Source: Hydrogenophaga sp. (GTDB lineage: Bacteria > Pseudomonadota > Gammaproteobacteria > Burkholderiales > Burkholderiaceae_C). Taken from it: a stretch of DNA of 6,526 nt. The notes beneath the pieces were generated by a model. The model did no database searches and had not been told where the DNA came from. It worked only from the letters and a program-made list of their open reading frames with translations. The stretch is taken from positions 1 through 6,526 of the forward strand of contig JAUXXN010000263.1 in NCBI GenBank assembly GCA_030684755.1. The letters run 5' to 3'. The translations under genes and the position numbers were made by a program. Of the stretch, positions 1-5,772 are shown in pieces. The stretch's first letter is position 1; every line of letters begins with the position of its first letter.

Positions 1-474
1 GCCAAAGGCATCGAGCGCATTGCGCGCCTGGCTGCGCTCCAGCGCGCCCTGGCGGGCATGGCGGGCGCTGCGCAAGTGCACGCCCATGCGCGCCATGACT
101 TCGCGCGGTTTGATGGGCTTGGTCACGTAGTCGGCACCGCCCGCGTCCAGCGCAGCCACCAGGTGCTCGGTTTCGGTCAGACCGGTCATGAAAATGATGG
201 GAATATGGGCCGTGGCCGGGTGGGCTTTGAGGCGGCGGGCTACCTCGAAACCGTCCAGCCCAGGCATCACGGCATCGAGCAGAACCACATCGGGCAGGGC
301 CTGGGTGGCGCGGCGGATGGCGGCCTCACCGTCAAGCGCCACCAGCACGGTGTAACCGGCTTCGTCCAGCGCGTCGTGCAGCGGGGCCACGTTGTCGGGC
401 ACATCGTCCACGATGAGGACGACCAGGGCATTGCTCAGGGTGGCGGGGTGTTCGGTGATGGAGCGGGGATTCAT
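1..474 (-). CDS. Response regulator, N-terminal receiver domain (partial, runs off the left edge)
   Basis: 158 codons are visible, from ATG at 474-472 to the window edge. The protein is a CheY-like receiver. The acidic pair is D23/D24 in LIVDDVPDN, the phospho-acceptor is D67 in VVLLDAVMPGLDG, the switch Thr is T97 in IIFMTGLT, and the conserved Lys is K119 in YVTKPIKPRE. After the receiver comes a basic helical linker ending ARNALDAFG. Receivers of this type beside NCS1-fused kinases in Burkholderiales usually continue into a LuxR/NarL-type helix-turn-helix; that is recalled family knowledge, because the output domain lies outside the window. It is probably the cytoplasmic partner of the hybrid kinase upstream and in the same transcript. 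No Shine-Dalgarno sequence is visible before the ATG (the preceding bases are a C run). The start codon is overlapped by a TGA (ATGA at 474-471), which closes a 76-codon reading frame crossing the upstream repeat. Translational coupling is therefore possible. The receiver call is firm; the target genes are unknown. Confidence 0.93.
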   Translation of the reverse strand, partial: MNPRSITEHPATLSNALVVLIVDDVPDNVAPLHDALDEAGYTVLVALDGEAAIRRATQALPDVVLLDAVMPGLDGFEVARRLKAHPATAHIPIIFMTGLTETEHLVAALDAGGADYVTKPIKPREVMARMGVHLRSARHARQGALERSQARNALDAFG

Positions 475-697
475 GGGGGGCTGGATGGTGACGGTTGCAA
501 GGGTTCGGGGAGAGCCCCCACCCCAACCCTCCCCCAGCGGGGGAGGGAGTGAAGCCGCAGAGGTGTCAGACCCCCTCTCGGTCGGGTTTGGCTGATTGGC
601 GTAAGCCCCAAGCAGTGGGAGTCAAGGCGCAGCGGTGTCTGGCTCCTTCCCCCTCTGGGGGACGGTTGGGATGGGGGCAGGCGCGGTGTAAACGGGT
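475..697. repeat. Palindromic repeat element between kinase and regulator genes
   Basis: This gap has no convincing gene. It contains two copies of a GC-rich unit in inverted orientation. One starts near 515 and holds a perfect 9-bp hairpin (stem 527-535 with 539-547, loop AGC). The other ends near 676 and holds a C5/G5 hairpin (648-653 with 657-662, loop TCT). Next to each hairpin is a similar stretch, AAGCCGCAGAGGTGTC (552-567) and AAGGCGCAGCGGTGTC (622-637), in direct orientation. Neither hairpin is followed by a T tract, so a Rho-independent terminator is not supported. The style matches REP-like dispersed intergenic elements of Comamonadaceae, by recollection only. The minus-strand frame from 701 to 471 is open across the whole element. 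It starts inside the kinase stop (ATGA 701-698) and ends inside the regulator start (ATGA 474-471). Confidence 0.75.
527..547. repeat. Perfect 9-bp hairpin within the intergenic element
   Basis: CCCTCCCCC at 527-535 pairs without mismatch with GGGGGAGGG at 539-547 around a 3-base AGC loop. It would form a very stable RNA stem on either strand. No poly-U run follows, so it looks like a REP-type palindrome or an mRNA-stabilising stem, not a classical terminator. Confidence 0.75.
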
Positions 698-3600
698 TCA
701 TGGTGTGGGCGGGTTGGCGCTGTGGGCCAGTAGGCGCTGTTCGATCACTTCAAAGCGAAATTCGCGCGCCAAAGTGCGCAGGCTTTGGGCGAATTCGGCT
801 TGTTCGGGGCGCTGGCGCACCCAGTCGTCGAGCCAGGTGACGATGCCTTTGTAGTAGCCCAAGCGCACCAGCTCCAGCAAGGGGACGAGTTCGGTGGGGC
901 TGCTGGCGGGCGGGGTGGGCGGGCGGGGTGTGGCGGTGAAAACGGGGGCATTGAGCGCAGCGGACTCATCGGGCACATGAGACCTATTGAGCCCAGCGGA
1001 CCCAACGGGCGCAACGGTGAGCCACTGCAACGCCAAGCGTTGGCCCAGCCAGGTCAGCAGGTCTTCGCGGCGCACGGGTTTGACGAAAAAGTCTTGCGCA
1101 CGGTGGCCCAGTTCGTTGTCCAGCCCCTTGTCAAACGCGTTGGCCGACACGATGGCCAGCGGCACCGCGCCCCAGCCGCTGGCGCGCAGGCGGCGCACGG
1201 TTTCCCAGCCGTCGATGCCGGGCATGGCCAGGTCCATGAAGATGGCGTGGGGCGCAGCGGATGCAGCGGGTTGCAGGCCGTCGAGCAGGCGCAGGGCGTC
1301 GAGGCCGCTGGTGGCCAGCATCACCTCAAAACCCAGCGGGGCCAGCCAGCGTTGCAGCAACTCGCGGTCGGCCTCTTCGTTGTCCACCACCAACAGGCGC
1401 AGGCGTTCGCCCACGTAGCCGGTCACGGCGGGTGCTTGGGCTGCGCGTTGCAACACCACGCCATGCAGTTCGGGCAAAAACAACCGCACGGTGAACACGG
1501 TGCCCACACCGGGGGTGCTGCGCACGGTCAGTTCGCCGCCCATGAGGTCGGTGAGCATTTTGGCGATGGTCAGGCCCAGGCCGGTGCCGGCATGGCCCGC
1601 CGTTGCGGCCCCGCTGGCGCTTGCCGACGTGCTGGACGAATTGCTGGCCGACTCGCCCTGGCCGCGTGCGAAGGGCTCAAACACGCGCTCCAAATCGGTG
1701 GCGCTCATGCCGGGGCCGGTGTCGTGTACCTCAAATTGCGCCATTTCTCGCGCATGCGTGACGCGCAGACACACCTGACCCACGCGGGTGAACTTGACCG
1801 CGTTGCCCAACAGGTTGATGAGGATTTGGCGCAGCCGTTTTTCGTCGGCGCGCACGGTGTTGGGCAGGCGGCTGGCGCTGTCAAAGCTGAACTGCAAGCC
1901 TTTGGCGGCCGCTTGCAGCTCGAACATGCTGGCCACTTCTTGCAAGGTGTCGGCAAAAGCCATGGGCCGTACGTCGAGCTTGAGCTTGCCGGACTCGATA
2001 CGGGCAATGTCCAGCGTGCCCTCGATGAGCGAGAGCAAATGTTCGCCGCCCCGGTGGATGACGCGTATGGCCTGCGCCCGGTGCGGCGCCATGCCGGTGT
2101 CTTCTTGCAGTAACTGGGCATAGCCCAGGATGCTGTTGAGCGGGGTTCGCAGTTCGTGGCTGATGGTGCTGATGTAGCGCGTCTTGGCCTGGTTGGCCTG
2201 CTCGGCGGCGCGGCGGGCTTGTTGCAGGGCTTCGTCGGTTTGGCGGTGCGAGTCAATTTCTTGCATCAGCAAGCGGGTTTGGCGGTTGCTTTCTTCTTGC
2301 GCCACTTCGCGGGTTTTGTGCGCCAACACCAGCCACCAAGCCACGGTGCCCGCAATCAGCATGAGCACCGCGTACACCCGCAAAAAGCCCGCACGCAAAG
2401 CGGCGTTCAACACACTGGCATCGGTCACGCCCTGCAAACCCTCGCCCAGGCTTTGCGCCTGCTGCTGGTAGAGCAAGCCCAACACGGCAGCCAAAACCGG
2501 CGCCATGACCAACATGATCAGCAGGTAGTGCGCCAGACCCGCTTCTAGGTAGGGCCACACCCGCTTAGGAAGTACCTTGCGCAAAGCGCCCTGCCACTGC
2601 ACCGACAAACGGGCGTGCGGTTTGCACAGGTCGCCGCAGCGGGCATCCAACGTGCAACACAGCGAACAAATATGGCCTTGGTAGGCGGGGCAATGCGCCA
2701 TGTCGGGCGCTTCGTATTCGCGCTCGCAAATCACGCACTTGAGAACACCCCCCGCACCGCCTTCGGCGTCACCCCCCTGAAGGGGGGCAACACCAGCGGA
2801 CGGGCAGAGCCCGATTCGCGGTGTTTCTGAGTTGGCGGCCACTCGCGATTCGCAGCCGACACACGACCGCCCCCCGCAGGCAGCACTTTTTCGGGCGATG
2901 TAATACCGCCCCCCCGTGGCCCAAGCCAGCAACGGAGACGCCACCAGCGCCGTCACCATCGCAATACCCGCAGAAAACGCCTGCGCGCCCGCGCCCATCA
3001 GGCCCAGATGAGCAGCAATCGACAGCGCCGACGCCAAAGCCATGGCGCCCACACCCACGGGGTTGATATCGTACAAATGGGCGCGCTTGAATTCGATGCC
3101 CTTGGGCGACCAGCCCATCGGCTTGTTGATCACCAGGTCGGCCACCACGGCCATGATCCAAGCAATGGCGATGTTGCTGTACAGCCCCAGCACCTCGCCG
3201 AGCGCCTGAAACACGTTCATCTCCATCAGCATGAAGGCGATCAGCGTGTTGAACACCACCCACACCACGCGCCCGGGGTGGCTGTGGGTGAGGCGCGAGA
3301 AGAAATTGCTCCAGGCCAGCGAACCGGCGTAGGCGTTGGTGACGTTGATCTTGAGCTGCGACACCACCACAAACAGCGCCGTGGCCGCCACCGCCCAGCC
3401 ATAGTGGGGGAACACATATTCGTAGGCCGCCAGGTACATCTGGTTCGGGTCCACCGCCCGCTCGGGCGGCACCATGTGGCTGATGGCCAGGTAGGCCAAG
3501 AGCGCGCCACCCAGCATTTTCAGCACCCCCAGCACCACCCAGCCCGGCCCACCCGCCAGCACACCGGCCCACCAGCGCAGCGGTTTGCCCGGCTCTTGCG

Positions 3601-4384
3601 CGGGCATGAAGCGCAGGTAGTCGGCCTGCTCCCCCATTTGGGTGATGAGCGCAATGCCCACCGTGAGCGCCGCACCAAACAGGTGCCAATCAAACGCCAC
3701 ACCGGCGCCCGATTCACCCCCGTAATGCACCACATTGGCGAATGCACCGGGATCAAGCACCAACACGGCCACAAAAGGCACCACCATCATCACCAGCCAC
3801 AGCGGCTGCGTCCACATTTGAAACCGGCTGATGACCGACACGCCGTGTGTGACCAGCGGAATGACAACCACGGCGCAAATCAAATAGCCCCACACCGGCG
3901 GAATGTCCAGCGCCAGTTCCAGCGCATAGGCCATCACCGCCGCTTCAAGCGCAAAAAAGATGAAGGTGAACGAGGCGTAAATCAGCGAGGTGATGGTGGA
4001 GCCGATGTAGCCAAAGCCCGCGCCGCGTGTGAGCAAGTCCATGTCCACGCCATAGCGCGCGGCATAGACGCTGATAGGTAAACCCGCCGTGAAGATGATG
4101 AGCCCTGTGGCCAAAATGGCCCAAAAGGCGTTGATGAAGCCGTATTGCACCAGCAGCGTGGCACCCACCGCCTCCAGTATCAAGAACGACGCAGCGCCAA
4201 ACGCGGTGTTGGCCACGCGCCATTCGCTCCACTTGCGAAAGCGCTGCGGCGTGTAGCGCAGCGCGTAGTCCTCCATGGTTTCGCTGCCCACCCAGTTGTT
4301 GTAATCGCGGCGCACGCGGGTGATGCGCTGCGGTGCATCGCCCATGGGGTCTACTTTGTGGAATTGAATGGGCTCGGGCTTCAC
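698..4384 (-). CDS. NCS1-type permease fused to hybrid sensor histidine kinase/receiver
   Basis: The protein has 1228 residues. Residues 1-497 form an NCS1 (cytosine/purine/allantoin/hydantoin) permease with about 12 membrane segments and the family-like stretches GVDMDLLTRGAGFGYIGS and NVTNAYAGSLAWSNF. Residues 500-592 are a Cys-rich module. Two membrane helices follow at about 618-640 and 667-688, then a coiled coil at about 690-738. The kinase has its H-box at H743 (ISHELRTPLN), N-box at N861, D-box DTGPG at 888-892, F-box FEPF and G-box GTGLGL at 933-938. The receiver (about 996-1115) has phospho-acceptor D1051, S1080 and K1102. A short helical domain ends the protein (about 1165-1222). 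It is probably an inner-membrane transporter-like receptor that phosphorylates the regulator encoded next to it. Start: GTG at 4384 has AGGG six bases upstream and an in-frame TGA two codons before it. A sigma-54 promoter would start transcription at about 4385, so ATG at 4345 (residue 14) is a serious alternative. The substrate is unknown. Confidence 0.93.
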   Translation of the reverse strand: MKPEPIQFHKVDPMGDAPQRITRVRRDYNNWVGSETMEDYALRYTPQRFRKWSEWRVANTAFGAASFLILEAVGATLLVQYGFINAFWAILATGLIIFTAGLPISVYAARYGVDMDLLTRGAGFGYIGSTITSLIYASFTFIFFALEAAVMAYALELALDIPPVWGYLICAVVVIPLVTHGVSVISRFQMWTQPLWLVMMVVPFVAVLVLDPGAFANVVHYGGESGAGVAFDWHLFGAALTVGIALITQMGEQADYLRFMPAQEPGKPLRWWAGVLAGGPGWVVLGVLKMLGGALLAYLAISHMVPPERAVDPNQMYLAAYEYVFPHYGWAVAATALFVVVSQLKINVTNAYAGSLAWSNFFSRLTHSHPGRVVWVVFNTLIAFMLMEMNVFQALGEVLGLYSNIAIAWIMAVVADLVINKPMGWSPKGIEFKRAHLYDINPVGVGAMALASALSIAAHLGLMGAGAQAFSAGIAMVTALVASPLLAWATGGRYYIARKSAACGGRSCVGCESRVAANSETPRIGLCPSAGVAPLQGGDAEGGAGGVLKCVICEREYEAPDMAHCPAYQGHICSLCCTLDARCGDLCKPHARLSVQWQGALRKVLPKRVWPYLEAGLAHYLLIMLVMAPVLAAVLGLLYQQQAQSLGEGLQGVTDASVLNAALRAGFLRVYAVLMLIAGTVAWWLVLAHKTREVAQEESNRQTRLLMQEIDSHRQTDEALQQARRAAEQANQAKTRYISTISHELRTPLNSILGYAQLLQEDTGMAPHRAQAIRVIHRGGEHLLSLIEGTLDIARIESGKLKLDVRPMAFADTLQEVASMFELQAAAKGLQFSFDSASRLPNTVRADEKRLRQILINLLGNAVKFTRVGQVCLRVTHAREMAQFEVHDTGPGMSATDLERVFEPFARGQGESASNSSSTSASASGAATAGHAGTGLGLTIAKMLTDLMGGELTVRSTPGVGTVFTVRLFLPELHGVVLQRAAQAPAVTGYVGERLRLLVVDNEEADRELLQRWLAPLGFEVMLATSGLDALRLLDGLQPAASAAPHAIFMDLAMPGIDGWETVRRLRASGWGAVPLAIVSANAFDKGLDNELGHRAQDFFVKPVRREDLLTWLGQRLALQWLTVAPVGSAGLNRSHVPDESAALNAPVFTATPRPPTPPASSPTELVPLLELVRLGYYKGIVTWLDDWVRQRPEQAEFAQSLRTLAREFRFEVIEQRLLAHSANPPTP
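950..1013. repeat. Imperfect 36-bp-period tandem repeat in the kinase C-terminal linker
   Basis: The 28 bases at 950-977 and 986-1013 agree at 24 positions; both begin ATTGAG and share CAGCGGAC. The period of 36 bases is 12 codons, so on the minus strand it keeps the kinase frame. It encodes a Pro/Ala/Ser-rich stretch after the receiver (around residues 1124-1145). It is most likely a local duplication in an unconstrained linker. Confidence 0.55.
2756..2835. repeat. Dispersed palindromic repeat lying inside the kinase gene
   Basis: Two adjacent inverted repeats lie in this stretch. The first is CCCCCC (2772-2777) with GGGGGG (2782-2787) around TGAA. The second runs from 2789 to 2825: AACACC pairs with GGTGTT, GCG with CGC, and CGGGC with GCCCG around an AGA loop. 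A small CGCC/GGCG dyad precedes them. This composite closely resembles a family of intergenic repeats I recall from Comamonadaceae genomes. Here it is read in frame on the minus strand as residues 520-538 of the permease-kinase, between the first cysteine cluster and the main CxxC module. It adds Pro/Gly-rich sequence and one cysteine, and introduces no stop. Confidence 0.7.
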
Positions 4385-4395
4385 CCGTCACCCTG

Positions 4396-4411
4396 TGCAG
4401 CATTCGTGCCA
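4396..4411 (-). promoter_or_regulatory. Sigma-54 (-24/-12) promoter of the permease-kinase gene
   Basis: On the minus strand the bases read TGGCACGAATGCTGCA, against the RpoN consensus TGGCACG-N4-TTGCA. There is one mismatch, and the GG and GC elements have the required 10-base spacing (GG at 4410-4409, GC at 4398-4397). The predicted transcript start is about 4385, immediately before the GTG at 4384. That leaves essentially no leader for the GTG but a 40-base leader for the ATG at 4345. The promoter needs an enhancer-binding activator such as NtrC; no convincing NtrC site was found just upstream. Confidence 0.7.
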
Positions 4412-4417
4412 CGGCGG

Positions 4418-4446
4418 TTTTAAGCATCTGCGAAACTTGCAGGCAA
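4418..4446 (-). promoter_or_regulatory. Weak sigma-70-like promoter candidate for the kinase, overlapping a small dyad
   Basis: The minus strand reads TTGCCT (4446-4441), a 17-base spacer, then TTAAAA (4423-4418). The -35 matches consensus at 4 of 6 positions and the -10 at 3 of 6. An imperfect dyad, AAC-TTGC-AG-GCAA-C-GTT (4434-4449), overlaps the -35. If used, this promoter would give a leader long enough for the GTG start. The hexamers are weak and the call is tentative. Confidence 0.25.
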
Positions 4447-4492
4447 CGTTTCCCATCTTCACGCCCCACGCCCTCATTCAGGACAACCCAGC

Positions 4493-5380
4493 ATGCGACA
4501 ACTCTCCCCCCAGGGCCAGCAGACCCTCAACGACATCGCCCTGCGCCATGGCTTCAGCTTCGACGCCACCCTGTCCATGCTCGACGCCGTGATCAACGGC
4601 AACGGCAGCATGGCGCAGTTCAGCCACCCCGAGTTCAGCGGCTCGGGCCAGTGGATGCGCGGCGGCATGACCATGGTATCGGACATGTTCAACAACCACC
4701 TGAAAAACCGGGTAGACAACCTGTGCAGCGAACTCGCCAACCTGATCGCCAACCAGCCCGACCTGCTGCGCAGTGGCAGCTTTCAAAGCCAGAGCCAAGG
4801 CAGCGGCAACGACCCGTGGAACCAGCAAACACAAACCAACAGCAGCAACAACGGTAACTGGGGTCAGAACAACCCATCCAACAGCCTGTTCGTGCCGCCC
4901 GCTCCCGGCACCAGCGGCGACTGGTGGCCCGCCGACCTGCGCTGGCCCAACAGCACCGGCGCGCAAAACAACGTGCGCTACGCCTACTTTGCGCAGGCCC
5001 AGCGCCTCGCCATTGAGGTGCACGGGTCGGTCACGGTTTACGACACGCTGGACCACCAAATTGGCGGCTTTTCTCAGCAGCAGTCGGGCGGGGGCAGCCT
5101 GTCGTTTTCGAGCCAATACGGTCTGATGGACGTGGCCAGCCTGCCCGTGGTGTCGCGAGACGGCATGGCCCCCATGCCCGCGCCAGCGCCCATGCAGCCA
5201 GCCCCGTTTCAAAACAACGCACCCGCTCCATTTGCGCCCTACCCAACCGCAGCAGTTGCTGAAGCGGGCTCGCCCGACATCTTTGCCGCCATCGAACGCC
5301 TGGCCAGCCTGCACGCCAAAGGTGTGCTGACCGACGCCGAATACGGCAGCAAAAAGGCAGAGTTGCTGGCCCGGCTGTAA
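4493..5380 (+). CDS. SHOCT-domain cytosolic protein of unknown function
   Basis: The protein has 295 residues. ATG at 4493 is preceded by AGGA at 4480-4483 (9-base spacer). No signal peptide or membrane helix is seen. It has four parts. A helical N-terminal domain (about 1-92) opens MRQLSPQGQQTLNDIALRHG. A Gln/Asn/Ser-rich linker follows (about 95-135). A mostly beta-like middle region (about 143-220) begins DWWPADLRWP and includes VRYAYFAQAQRLAIEV and GGFSQQQ. A Pro/Ala/Met-rich linker (about 224-258) leads to a C-terminal SHOCT motif (262-295: IFAAIERLASLHAKGVL, then LTDAEYGSKKAELLARL). SHOCT is a short helical oligomerisation module often found at the C-terminus of unrelated proteins. The gene diverges from the kinase (108-base gap) and ends 75 bases before ureA. 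It is not a known urease accessory protein (UreD/E/F/G), and its role is unknown. A multimeric partner of the sensor or a urease-linked factor would be speculation. Confidence 0.9.
   Translation: MRQLSPQGQQTLNDIALRHGFSFDATLSMLDAVINGNGSMAQFSHPEFSGSGQWMRGGMTMVSDMFNNHLKNRVDNLCSELANLIANQPDLLRSGSFQSQSQGSGNDPWNQQTQTNSSNNGNWGQNNPSNSLFVPPAPGTSGDWWPADLRWPNSTGAQNNVRYAYFAQAQRLAIEVHGSVTVYDTLDHQIGGFSQQQSGGGSLSFSSQYGLMDVASLPVVSRDGMAPMPAPAPMQPAPFQNNAPAPFAPYPTAAVAEAGSPDIFAAIERLASLHAKGVLTDAEYGSKKAELLARL
5310..5326. promoter_or_regulatory. Candidate NtrC-binding dyad upstream of the ureA sigma-54 promoter
   Basis: TGCACG-CCAAA-GGTGTG matches the NtrC enhancer consensus TGCACC-N5-GGTGCA at 9 of 12 half-site positions. 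It lies about 108-124 bases upstream of the predicted ureA transcript start, the usual distance for NtrC enhancers. It falls within the coding sequence of the SHOCT motif (codons for LHAKGVL), so the match may be accidental. Confidence 0.3.
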
Positions 5381-5407
5381 GCAGTCCGAACCACGCGATG
5401 CGCTGCG

Positions 5408-5423
5408 GGGCACGGAATTTGCT
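5408..5423 (+). promoter_or_regulatory. Sigma-54 (-24/-12) promoter of the urease operon
   Basis: GGGCACGGAATTTGCT matches RpoN consensus TGGCACG-N4-TTGCW everywhere except the first T. The invariant GG (5409-5410) and GC (5421-5422) are separated by exactly 10 bases. The predicted transcript start is A5434, giving a 22-base leader to the ureA ATG at 5456. Nitrogen-limitation control of urease through NtrC/RpoN is well established in other proteobacteria. No competing sigma-70 promoter is evident in this 75-base gap. Confidence 0.75.
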
Positions 5424-5455
5424 GAGCACGTCCATCCTTGAAAACATGACACGCC

Positions 5456-5758
5456 ATGGAACTCACTCCCCGCGAAAAAGACAAGCTGCTGATCTTCACC
5501 GCCGCCCTGCTGGCCGAGCGGCGCCGCGCCCGGGGCCTCAAGCTCAACTACCCCGAAGCCGTGGCGCTGATTTCTGCCGCTGTGATGGAAGGCGCCCGAG
5601 ACGGCAAAACCGTGGCCCAACTCATGAGCGAAGGACGCAGCGTGCTGACCCGTGCCGACGTGATGGACGGCATCGCCGAAATGATTCCCGACATCCAAGT
5701 CGAAGCCACCTTTCCCGACGGCACCAAACTGGTGACCGTGCACCAACCCATCCCTTGA
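5456..5758 (+). CDS. ureA: Urease subunit gamma
   Basis: The protein has 100 residues, the full length for separate UreA proteins. It starts [20 protein letters not shown] and contains [28 protein letters not shown] and [21 protein letters not shown], all typical of the gamma subunit. UreA has no catalytic residues. It packs with UreB and UreC in the cytoplasmic (alpha beta gamma)3 enzyme, which hydrolyses urea to ammonia and carbamate. ATG at 5456 fits the family start, although no good Shine-Dalgarno is visible in the short leader predicted from the sigma-54 promoter. An ATG at 5446 in the leader is in another frame. The gene ends 14 bases before the small His-rich gene, which is consistent with one operon. 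Confidence 0.98.
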   Translation: MELTPREKDKLLIFTAALLAERRRARGLKLNYPEAVALISAAVMEGARDGKTVAQLMSEGRSVLTRADVMDGIAEMIPDIQVEATFPDGTKLVTVHQPIP

Positions 5759-5772
5759 GCTGGAGCATTGAC

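Noticed and set aside
58..552. 164-residue plus-strand open frame rich in His, Gly and Gln
   Set aside because: It is antisense to the clear receiver domain on the minus strand, has no domain sense, and ends in the repeat element.
527..662. Hairpins as Rho-independent terminators between kinase and regulator
   Set aside because: The stems are strong but no T run follows on either strand. They also belong to a repeated element.
785..2113. 442-residue plus-strand open frame
   Set aside because: It lies wholly antisense to the kinase and receiver domains. Its His/Gln/Gly-rich composition is typical of the complement of GC-rich coding DNA.
3008..4081. 357-residue His/Arg-rich plus-strand open frame
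   Set aside because: It is antisense to the permease domain. The many histidines come from the reverse complement of codons for hydrophobic residues, not from metal-binding design.
4478..5746. 422-residue minus-strand open frame antisense to the SHOCT gene and ureA
   Set aside because: ureA is certain on the plus strand, the SHOCT frame has a good ribosome site and domain sense, and the antisense product resembles no protein.
5398..5772. Long plus-strand frame upstream of and continuous with the 53-residue gene
   Set aside because: It overlaps ureA in another frame and yields an Arg/Pro-rich non-protein. The signal peptide and ribosome site place the true start at 5773.
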